This document shows positions 1-6,198 of a DNA stretch of 10,218 bases, piece by piece. The notes beneath the pieces were generated by a model. The model was given only the letters and a program-made list of their open reading frames with translations. It searched no databases and was not told the origin of the DNA. The stretch covers positions 1 through 10,218 of the forward strand of contig JAGAYB010000117.1 of NCBI GenBank assembly GCA_017940705.1, in the 5' to 3' direction. The stretch's first letter is position 1, and each line of letters begins with the position of its first letter. A program made the translations under genes and the position numbers. The stretch is from Selenomonas sp. (GTDB lineage Bacteria > Bacillota_C > Negativicutes > Selenomonadales > Selenomonadaceae).

Positions 1-2703
1 GCCAGCCATCGTTTTACGAATTTCAGACTTAATAGGATAGCTGTCACCCTTAGCGCCATTTTCATTGGATGTTACCAGCACCTTATTATCAAGACTGTCA
101 TCCTTGACAAAGCACTGCGGATAAATATGGTCAACATTGTAAAGAGTTGCATCCTTGATATTATCAATATTTATCGGCTCACCGGAGTACATACTACGCC
201 CCAGCTGCATAAAGTACAAATACAAGACCTCGCTTTGCAAGCGGTTGTCACTGACATTATCCAGCTTAGCTGATAATATTCTGACATCATTGGCATATTC
301 CTTATCCACTGATTTGTACAGCTCTAAAATCTTATCACGCCGGGAAATTGTCCTTGCGCCTTTTTCACCGCCACCACGAGCCATCTCCAAAAAGATTTTC
401 TGCGGTGGACAGCCTTTGGCCTTACATACATCTTTAACAATGTCCAAAGTACGATAAATAGAACGCCGCACAGAATTTGCAATACGCATATCATCCAACA
501 TTTCGGTCAGATTTTTATCATCACGGACATAATATTCCTTGCGCAAAGCATCTATATTTTCCTTGAAGGTGTATTTATCACCAGCCAAAATCTGCATCAG
601 ATTATCATTTGTTTCCCAAAGAAAATCAATAATATTGGCTGTTTCACCTGTCTGTTTGTCAATGCCCTTGATACCTGCAAGCAGTTTTTTAGACAGACGT
701 CCAAAATCATCATATTTAAGTTTGGTTATATATTTGCGGTCATTCTCTTCTAACTGCGGATACGCACGAGAAAGATACGAATATATCCGTTTTTTATCTT
801 CAGCGTATGTCAACCTTTCAATAATTTGTTCTACTTCATTCTCTGTTAATACCTTACGCTCCATCAAAGAATGAAAATCATGATAGGCTTTTAAGGATGA
901 ATGCAGATTTTTATCCACACCTGACAGCGTATCGCCTTTATCCATATAACCGTTATGCTGGAGGCATTCTGCTATCGCTTTACTGGTGACACGTCTTTTT
1001 CGCTCAAATAATTCATATACCGCCTGCTTGGCTGCTACGTCAATAGGATTGCCATTTACCTTCAAGGGATTGATTTCGTTCAAAACCATATAACGCTGAT
1101 AAAGCAAGGAATTTAACGGCAATACATCCTCTCCGGGCAGGTAAGTACACTTATTGGTCATACGGCGAATAAAGGCTTCTTCACTTTTGTCAAGGTCAAC
1201 CTGCTCCTTAAAATTCCACGGACGGATTTTCCCAACCGCTTTTCGCTCAATCCACCCATAAGTTGACTTGTCATTTAACGGGCCGACAAAATAAGGAATA
1301 CGGAAGGTAAATATTGACAGCAGTTTTTCCTTATTCGTATAGCCATCCTTGTCTTTTTCCTGTAAAAAAAGCAGGTATTTTTCAGCCCGGTTCAACAGGC
1401 ACAATAATTCATGGTAATATAATTGATATGGAATAACCCTATTTTCATCATTCACCTGCTTTGGCATAAAGGTTTTCGTATCCAGACGCGCCAGCATATC
1501 ATCATAGAACTCTTGGTCAACAGGTTCCACCGTGATATCTTTCAGTTCCTTGCGCAGATAATCACAAAAATCAGCTGCTTTTGCCTTTTTTAATTTAGAA
1601 ATATCCCCTTTTACAGATTTCACGTTATACGAATAGGCCACATAGTTATTGCCAGTTTGTACCAAGCGGAAGATTTTTCCGTACTTTTCCGGCGCGTACT
1701 TTCTGACGAATTGCTTTAAACCACGCAGGTCACGGCGATGCTGCTCATATACCTTGACCTTGCCAGCAGATACGGAATCCCCATCTTTGATAGCATCCTT
1801 CAACAGCGCCCAATCATACATCCGTCTCAGCAAGGATACCCATTTTACTTCATCCCCAAGTTGAGCTATGGCTTCAAGGAAGGTTTCCTCCTTGTCAACA
1901 AAACAGAGTTTTATGCTGTCATCATAACCGCCTTGGGGAAATAATTTAGCAGCTCTTACACTTCCACCAGCCAGCATTTTCACAGACAATGCCATATCAA
2001 TAAAATCATCTTCGCTGCTTTTAGGCTTTTTCCCCTCATAGAGAATATCCAACAAGGCTTTTTCCTTATTGGATATATTTTGCCGTTTAGGTAAAATATT
2101 TTGCAGCTCAGCTGATTTTTCTTCCTGCCAAGGCTGTATATCATTTTGTTGCATATATTGGCGCACATCAGCGTAAATGCTATCAAACCGCAAAACAGCA
2201 TCTACATCATCCTTATTCATCTCATTAAGAAAATGACCTCTATGAGCCACCAGCCAAACCACAGCTAAATATACCAAGCGTACATCATGTGGTGCATCAC
2301 TGGCCATAAGTTCACATATTAAATGATGGATAGTCGGGTATTTGTGAAAGTAATCCTTATCCGTGAAATCTTTGTCGCAGAACAAAATATACTTATCTGT
2401 AGCTGCCACATCATCACGCCACATAGCAGCTTCACGCAAACGTATAAAAAAACGCTTATCTATCTGCGCTATCTCGGGAGCAAAAATTTCATTGACGAGA
2501 TTAACACGTTGTTTACGTCTGCCCAGACGCCTTCTGGCTGTCCTAAAGCCACGCCGTTCATTGCTGTTCTTGCCTTCCTCAAACACGTGGCTCCCCCACA
2601 TAGGTTCTCCCTTGAATTTTATAAGTTTGTATTCCTTGTCTGTAACCGCATATCCCACAGAGTTTGTTCCGACATCCAAGCCCAAATAATACTCATTTTC
2701 CAT
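1..2703 (-). CDS. cas9: CRISPR-associated endonuclease Cas9, type II-A-like, N-terminal 901 residues (3' end beyond window)
   Basis: RNA-guided DNA endonuclease. I translated all 901 codons and found no stop. RuvC-I is at the N terminus (YLGLDVGTNSVG, catalytic D10), followed by the arginine-rich bridge helix (RRGFRTARRRLGRRKQR, about residues 59-75), a long alpha-helical recognition lobe, RuvC-II (KIFLEMARGGG, E773) and the HNH motif VDHIYPQC with catalytic H859. The protein leaves the window just after HNH, before RuvC-III. The HNH histidine lies close to its place in the 1368-residue S. pyogenes enzyme (H840), which points to a full length near 1350-1400 and a II-A rather than compact II-C type. 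Start: ATG at 2703-2701 with AGGGGGA at 2720-2714, 10 nt upstream. A divergent tracrRNA-like gene lies directly upstream. I see no clear cas9 promoter; its leader probably runs antisense to the tracrRNA. The gene looks AT-richer than the genes at 3000-7900, compatible with acquisition by transfer. Confidence 0.97.
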   Translation of the reverse strand, partial: MENEYYLGLDVGTNSVGYAVTDKEYKLIKFKGEPMWGSHVFEEGKNSNERRGFRTARRRLGRRKQRVNLVNEIFAPEIAQIDKRFFIRLREAAMWRDDVAATDKYILFCDKDFTDKDYFHKYPTIHHLICELMASDAPHDVRLVYLAVVWLVAHRGHFLNEMNKDDVDAVLRFDSIYADVRQYMQQNDIQPWQEEKSAELQNILPKRQNISNKEKALLDILYEGKKPKSSEDDFIDMALSVKMLAGGSVRAAKLFPQGGYDDSIKLCFVDKEETFLEAIAQLGDEVKWVSLLRRMYDWALLKDAIKDGDSVSAGKVKVYEQHRRDLRGLKQFVRKYAPEKYGKIFRLVQTGNNYVAYSYNVKSVKGDISKLKKAKAADFCDYLRKELKDITVEPVDQEFYDDMLARLDTKTFMPKQVNDENRVIPYQLYYHELLCLLNRAEKYLLFLQEKDKDGYTNKEKLLSIFTFRIPYFVGPLNDKSTYGWIERKAVGKIRPWNFKEQVDLDKSEEAFIRRMTNKCTYLPGEDVLPLNSLLYQRYMVLNEINPLKVNGNPIDVAAKQAVYELFERKRRVTSKAIAECLQHNGYMDKGDTLSGVDKNLHSSLKAYHDFHSLMERKVLTENEVEQIIERLTYAEDKKRIYSYLSRAYPQLEENDRKYITKLKYDDFGRLSKKLLAGIKGIDKQTGETANIIDFLWETNDNLMQILAGDKYTFKENIDALRKEYYVRDDKNLTEMLDDMRIANSVRRSIYRTLDIVKDVCKAKGCPPQKIFLEMARGGGEKGARTISRRDKILELYKSVDKEYANDVRILSAKLDNVSDNRLQSEVLYLYFMQLGRSMYSGEPINIDNIKDATLYNVDHIYPQCFVKDDSLDNKVLVTSNENGAKGDSYPIKSEIRKTMAG

Positions 2704-2704
2704 A

Positions 2705-2733
2705 TTGACAACATCCCCCTATGACGCTACAAT
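2705..2733 (+). promoter_or_regulatory. Sigma-70 promoter for the tracrRNA
   Basis: TTGACA at 2705-2710 is a perfect -35 box. A 17-nt spacer and TACAAT at 2728-2733 (5 of 6 to consensus) follow. Expected start of transcription is near 2740. On the other strand the same bases carry the cas9 ribosome binding site and lie next to its start codon. Confidence 0.85.
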
Positions 2734-2739
2734 GAAAGT

Positions 2740-2853
2740 GTAAATTTTATTACCTTAGAATTTACACAGCGAGTTCAAATAACGTTTTAACGAAATCGTC
2801 GGTTTATCCGGCAGCACAGTGTGTGCTAAAAGCCTGCTTACGCAGGCTTTTTT
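2740..2853 (+). ncRNA. tracrRNA (putative), divergent from cas9
   Basis: About 114 nt between a strong promoter and a rho-independent terminator, upstream of cas9 where II-A loci usually carry tracrRNA. The 5' part (about 2744-2782) is the likely anti-repeat. TCAAAT at 2775-2780 can pair with a repeat beginning GTTTGA, which is common in II-A arrays, and the rest predicts a repeat containing GTGTAAATTCTAAGG followed by TAATAAAA. Downstream, as in known tracrRNAs, come small stems: CGG/CCG at 2800-2810, GCACA/TGTGC at 2814-2826, then the terminator stem. The assignment rests on position and structure. No CRISPR array is in the window to confirm the pairing. Confidence 0.8.
2828..2853 (+). terminator. 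Rho-independent terminator of the tracrRNA
   Basis: Perfect 10-bp stem AAAAGCCTGC (2828-2837) / GCAGGCTTTT (2842-2851), loop TTAC, then a T run to 2853. As the last hairpin of the RNA it would also be part of the Cas9-binding scaffold. Confidence 0.9.
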
Positions 2854-2930
2854 ATTTTCCCTGCTATATTTATTCTCTGTACAAATGTGGTTTCCTTTTT
2901 TCTTATATCGTTTTTTCTAAACGCAGGGGA

Positions 2931-2959
2931 TTGACAATGGCCGTATATGCCGTTACATT
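2931..2959 (+). promoter_or_regulatory. Sigma-70-like promoter of the abrB-like gene
   Basis: TTGACA at 2931-2936, 17-nt spacer, TACATT at 2954-2959 (4 of 6 to consensus). The predicted start near 2966 leaves a leader of about 30-45 nt. Confidence 0.6.
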
Positions 2960-2995
2960 TTACTATAGTTATATTTTTGATATTTTTCTGCCCTG

Positions 2996-4042
2996 ATGGA
3001 GGCTTTCTTGTTGCAAATACTTTTTACCTTGGGCGTGGCCATTTGTGGCGGTTTTATTCTCTCCCTGGTCAATGCGCCGCTGCCGTGGACGCTAGGGCCG
3101 GTGGCAGCGGTTTCGCTCACTTCACTCCTGCGCAAAGAGCAGCTGACCTGGCCGCTGCTGGTACGCAATATCGCCCTGATTCCCTTGGGCTACTCGATGG
3201 GACGCCCCTTTACGGTGGAAACAGGCCAGGCCATTATCAGCCAGCTGCCATTTATGCTTATGGCCACATTTGTCACCATTTGCGCCGGCCTTTTTTCTGC
3301 CTGGCTGATGTTTCGCCGGACGAAAATTGATTTTACCAGCTGCCTGCTAGGCTGTGTGCCCGGCGGCTTATCCCAGATGGTTATACTGGCGGCGGAAATG
3401 AAAGATGTTGACCTGACCGCTGTGACCATCATGCAAACCATGCGCATGCTTTCCGTGGTGTTTGTAATTCCTTTTCTGGCCATTCATGTATTGCCAGCTG
3501 ATGGCCCGGCGGCGCATTTGGCCGTCAGCGAGTCTACGGGAAATATCCTGGTGTTTGCCTTAGTGGCTGTCAGCGGCGCAGTAATCGGCCGGCTGATAAA
3601 GCTGCCCACCGCCAATTTACTCGGGCCTTTGCTGGCCACGGCAGTTTATATCGTCTGCTCCGGTCACACCGCCCCCATTATTCCCCAGCATTACCTGTAT
3701 GTAGCTCAGATTTGTGTTGGCAGTTACATCGGCAGCAGCATTGACCTGCGGAAAATCCGCGATTACCACGGCATGGGGCCGGTACTTGTCGGCAGTGTCC
3801 TGCTGGTTCTCTTTGTGTCCATGGCCATGGGCTGCGTACTGGCCTATTGTACACCGTCCACCATTGTCACCAGTTTCCTGTCCACTGCCCCCGGCGGTCT
3901 GGCAGAAATGGGCATAACAGCCTTGACTGTCGGTGCGGACAGCTCCACTATGACCGCCTATCAGCTGACGAGATTACTCTTTATCATGCTGGTCTTTCCC
4001 TACGTGGTGCGCTTTATCCGTAAAAAATTTAAATTCCAGTAA
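2996..4042 (+). CDS. AbrB-family integral membrane protein (COG3180 / PF05145 type)
   Basis: Polytopic inner-membrane protein of 348 aa of the AbrB family, often annotated 'putative ammonia monooxygenase' or 'regulator of aidB expression'; its true function, possibly transport, is unsettled. The family's internal duplication is plain: repeat 1 has PLPWTLGP (28-35), VPGGLSQM (121-128) and QTMRML (147-152); repeat 2 has LPTANLLGP (203-211), APGGLAEM (298-305) and QLTRLL (323-328). Hydrophobic segments fill almost the whole chain, ending in a basic tail (IRKKFKFQ). Start is uncertain: the ATG at 2996 has no ribosome binding site upstream, while GGAGG at 2998-3002 lies 5 and 8 nt before in-frame TTG codons at 3008 and 3011, so a TTG start is likely. 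Transcribed alone, divergent from cas9 and convergent with the polymerase unit. Confidence 0.9.
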   Translation: MEAFLLQILFTLGVAICGGFILSLVNAPLPWTLGPVAAVSLTSLLRKEQLTWPLLVRNIALIPLGYSMGRPFTVETGQAIISQLPFMLMATFVTICAGLFSAWLMFRRTKIDFTSCLLGCVPGGLSQMVILAAEMKDVDLTAVTIMQTMRMLSVVFVIPFLAIHVLPADGPAAHLAVSESTGNILVFALVAVSGAVIGRLIKLPTANLLGPLLATAVYIVCSGHTAPIIPQHYLYVAQICVGSYIGSSIDLRKIRDYHGMGPVLVGSVLLVLFVSMAMGCVLAYCTPSTIVTSFLSTAPGGLAEMGITALTVGADSSTMTAYQLTRLLFIMLVFPYVVRFIRKKFKFQ

Positions 4043-4078
4043 AAAACGCTGCAGACGTGTAATCGCCTGCAGCGTTTT
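4043..4078. terminator. Bidirectional terminator between abrB-like gene and polymerase unit
   Basis: Perfect 12-bp stem AAAACGCTGCAG (4043-4054) / CTGCAGCGTTTT (4067-4078). It begins directly after the abrB-like stop and ends 2 nt before the minus-strand stop at 4080, so it can serve both convergent genes. Confidence 0.85.
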
Positions 4079-4079
4079 G

Positions 4080-4310
4080 TTATTCGGCGGTGTCGCCAAA
4101 ATCTCCCGCACCATGTCTGTACTTATATACCTCAGCCTCATGTTCGGCCTGTGTTTTTTTGATAACCTCACCATACCCTGTCAAGGCGGCAAAGGGGGCA
4201 AACTGCGCCGCCCGTTTTTCCCGGGGCATAGCCGGATGTTTCTCTGATACATGATGGGGCAGATTTATAATATCGCCATACTTAGCCAAAACCGCCTGTT
4301 CTTCCGTCAT
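4080..4310 (-). CDS. Small partner protein of the UmuC-like polymerase (RAAQFAPFAALTGY family)
   Basis: Unnamed 76-aa protein. It carries YGDIINLPHHVS (residues 11-22) and the block KRAAQFAPFAALTGY (about 32-46), then a charged, helix-prone tail. From memory, small proteins with this block commonly follow UmuC-like polymerase genes in Firmicutes; I cannot assign a biochemical role. By position it resembles YolD next to UvrX, which has been proposed as a UmuD-like partner, but its sequence does not show the YolD signature I know. The ATG overlaps the polymerase stop (ATGA at 4310-4307), with GGAGG at 4324-4320 inside the polymerase 3' end, so translation is probably coupled. A second copy lies at 9565-9756. 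Confidence 0.85.
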   Translation of the reverse strand: MTEEQAVLAKYGDIINLPHHVSEKHPAMPREKRAAQFAPFAALTGYGEVIKKTQAEHEAEVYKYRHGAGDFGDTAE

Positions 4311-5842
4311 GCTTTATGACCTCCTATCTGTCCGTTACGGGCAATGGTCGTGCCTTCTTTACGCAGGTTGCTACCTTTGAGAATAGCATTTTTGCCAAAT
4401 TTTTCCTTGATGGCTATCATGGTATGCTGCAGGGATTTTTCCCGTTGTTCCTCAACCAGCTCCACTTCCTGCGCCATGCTTTCGGCGGCGTAATCTGTAA
4501 AAAGATTCAGCTGCCGGTCTTGCGGCTCAGCTTTTTCCACCTGTTCCTCCGGCACAACATGATTGGCCGTGACCGTCACCCGGCGGATAAACAAATTGGG
4601 CAGGATGACTTTCTGATAAAGCTCCACCACCGCCTGCAAAATCTTCTTGCTGGAGGAAGTATGGCCGCCAAGGTTCACGGAACCATGAGCAGGCTTGGGT
4701 ACCGTGCGGCCATAATGGTCGGTATGCAGGGCTCCCCGATAAGTGCTCTTGATTGCAGGATTCTGTAAATTGCTTATGTCATATCCCACGTCCAAAACTA
4801 TCTGGTCTGTCAGCAGGCCTTTTTCCACTAAGTCCAGCACCAGCAAATCCGTCATTTCCCAGACAATGAGCTGGCCGCTGGCAAAATCATAAGGTTCCAT
4901 CAATACCTGTCCGGAGCTTATACTGTTCGTCAAGGGGCGGTAATTTTTTATCTCCGCCATAGTGCATGGTTCCCAGCCCCAGGCGTGGTCAATCAGTAAT
5001 TCCGCATTGACGCCGAAGAGCTTATAGAGCAAATCTTCATTGTGATAATCACGTGCCCCCCCTAAGGAACAACGGGCCACATCTCCCATCGTGAGCAGGC
5101 CGTGTTCCTGCAATTTCTTGGCATAGCCCTTGCCCACACGCCAAAAATCTGTCAACGGGCGGTGCAGCCACAGCTTTTGCCGATAGCTTAGTTCATCCAG
5201 CTCCGCTATCCTCACTCCGTCCTTATCAGGCGGCATGTGTTTTGCCACGACATCCATGGCGATTTTGGCCAGATACAGATTGGTGCCTATCCCTGCTGTC
5301 GCCGTAATCCCCGTGTAGTCCAAAACGTCGCGAATCATGCGCAATGTCAGTTCCCGTGGAGAGATGTGGTAGGCCGTGAGATATGGGCCAGCATTGATAA
5401 AAACCTCATCAATGCTATAAACATGAATGTCCTCAGGTGCTACATAGCGCAGATAAATATTGTAAATCTGCCGGCTGACCTCCATATACTCAGCCATTTG
5501 CGGCTTGGCTACCACATAGGACACCGCCATCTGCGGATTGGCCTGCAGCACTTCTGCGTCAGCAGATTCACCCACCAGCTTATGACCTAAGATTTTGCCG
5601 CGACGCCGGTTATTAACCTGTTTTATTTTCTGCTCCACCTCAAAGAGCCGCGCCCGTCCCGGAATGCCGTAGGCCTTCAGCGCCGGAGATACCGCCAGAC
5701 AGATAGTCTTGGATGTGCGTGATTCATCAGCCACAATCAAATTGGTCGTCAGGGGATTTAAATTTCTTCCCCTGCACTCCACCGATGCGTAAAAGGACTT
5801 GAGGTCGATAGCGATATATACTTCTTGCTTATTCTTGTCCAT
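4307..5842 (-). CDS. Y-family translesion DNA polymerase, UmuC/UvrX-like
   Basis: Error-prone lesion-bypass polymerase of the ImpB/MucB/SamB (UmuC) family, 511 aa, cytoplasmic. The palm catalytic carboxylates are visible: D13 in YIAIDLKSFYASVEC and D145-E146 in VYSIDEVF. The steric-gate/finger region (TSKTICLAVSPALKAYGIPG, 43-62) and the helix-hairpin-helix area (about 230-265) are in order. The little-finger domain follows, ending in KFGKNAILKGSNL and IGGHKA. Full length for the family. The start is fixed by the DLKSFYASVE region, which has no other upstream or internal Met. No good ribosome binding site precedes it. An extended -10 (TGC TAAAAT, hexamer 5854-5849) would start the RNA at about the A of the ATG, so a leaderless message is possible. 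I found no obvious LexA-type box. It forms a unit with the small downstream gene. Confidence 0.93.
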   Translation of the reverse strand: MDKNKQEVYIAIDLKSFYASVECRGRNLNPLTTNLIVADESRTSKTICLAVSPALKAYGIPGRARLFEVEQKIKQVNNRRRGKILGHKLVGESADAEVLQANPQMAVSYVVAKPQMAEYMEVSRQIYNIYLRYVAPEDIHVYSIDEVFINAGPYLTAYHISPRELTLRMIRDVLDYTGITATAGIGTNLYLAKIAMDVVAKHMPPDKDGVRIAELDELSYRQKLWLHRPLTDFWRVGKGYAKKLQEHGLLTMGDVARCSLGGARDYHNEDLLYKLFGVNAELLIDHAWGWEPCTMAEIKNYRPLTNSISSGQVLMEPYDFASGQLIVWEMTDLLVLDLVEKGLLTDQIVLDVGYDISNLQNPAIKSTYRGALHTDHYGRTVPKPAHGSVNLGGHTSSSKKILQAVVELYQKVILPNLFIRRVTVTANHVVPEEQVEKAEPQDRQLNLFTDYAAESMAQEVELVEEQREKSLQHTMIAIKEKFGKNAILKGSNLRKEGTTIARNGQIGGHKA

Positions 5843-5848
5843 AATTCC

Positions 5849-5857
5849 ATTTTAGCA
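5849..5857 (-). promoter_or_regulatory. Extended -10 element before the polymerase gene
   Basis: Minus strand reads TGC TAAAAT, an extended -10 with no matching -35 at 17 nt. The expected RNA start falls at or next to the ATG at 5842. Alternatively it is chance AT-rich sequence. Confidence 0.4.
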
Positions 5858-5869
5858 CAAACTGCATAA

Positions 5870-5907
5870 AAAAACCTGCTGCACTCTTTATGGTACAACA
5901 GGTTTTT
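5870..5907 (-). terminator. Terminator of the yjfB-like gene
   Basis: AAAAACCTGCTG (5870-5881) and CAACAGGTTTTT (5896-5907) form a 12-bp stem with one mismatch. On the minus strand a T run follows, 4 nt after the yjfB-like stop. It separates yjfB from the polymerase unit. Confidence 0.8.
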
Positions 5908-5910
5908 ACG

Positions 5911-6090
5911 TCAGGCCTGAATATCTACCAAAGCGCCCAGATTAGGATCGAGGCTTTCCAGCTGTTCGAGCATTTCCTCGGTGCCAGTTTCCGTAGTATC
6001 CATAGCCATTTTGAGGACAGCCATGCCCATGTCCTGCATGGCCTGGCCCTGATGCATGCTCACCGACATTGCGGCGATACTCATATCCAT
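5911..6090 (-). CDS. yjfB: Putative motility protein, YjfB family
   Basis: 59 aa, the usual size for the YjfB-like family (PF14070 type, linked to motility and sigma-D control in B. subtilis). Family features: N-terminal MDMSIAAMSVSMHQ, a central KMAMDTTE, and the C-terminal DPNLGALVDIQA, which matches the 'HPxLGxxIDVxA' ending. Methionine-rich (10 of 59), predicted mostly helical, no signal peptide. I start at 6090 because AGGGGG at 6104-6099 stands 8 nt before that ATG; the earlier in-frame GTG at 6099 would overlap the ribosome binding site. Molecular role unknown. Its presence suggests a flagellated host. Monocistronic, between its own promoter and terminator. Confidence 0.85.
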   Translation of the reverse strand: MDMSIAAMSVSMHQGQAMQDMGMAVLKMAMDTTETGTEEMLEQLESLDPNLGALVDIQA

Positions 6091-6112
6091 TGTCTGCACC
6101 CCCTAGCTAGTT

Positions 6113-6138
6113 AGAGCAGCACATCCTTGTGCTACTCT
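6113..6138 (-). promoter_or_regulatory. Stem-loop at the 5' end of the yjfB-like transcript
   Basis: AGAGCAGCAC (6113-6122) / GTGCTACTCT (6129-6138) forms a 10-bp stem with one mismatch and loop ATCCTT. It starts near the predicted RNA start and ends about 9 nt before the ribosome binding site. Could protect the 5' end of the message or be a protein site. Confidence 0.5.
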
Positions 6139-6140
6139 AT

Positions 6141-6166
6141 ATATCGAACGATTCGGCCGCAAGTTA
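6141..6166 (-). promoter_or_regulatory. Sigma-28 (SigD/FliA)-like promoter of the yjfB-like gene
   Basis: Minus strand: TAAC (6166-6163), 14-nt spacer, TTCGATAT (6148-6141). This fits the flagellar sigma consensus TAAA-N14-16-GCCGATAT at 3 of 4 and 6 of 8 positions. The gene's motility family supports the call. Confidence 0.5.
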
Positions 6167-6198
6167 AGCACTTTTTTGCCGCTCACCAGTCAGCCCAG

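Noticed and set aside
155..2724. Several plus-strand open frames of 68-133 codons opposite cas9
   Set aside because: They lie antisense to an unbroken 901-codon Cas9 frame, overlap one another and have serine/leucine-rich shadow composition.
2853..2930. Possible CRISPR array or leader near cas9
   Set aside because: No repeated unit of 20-40 bp occurs here or anywhere in the window; the stretch is simple AT-rich spacer.
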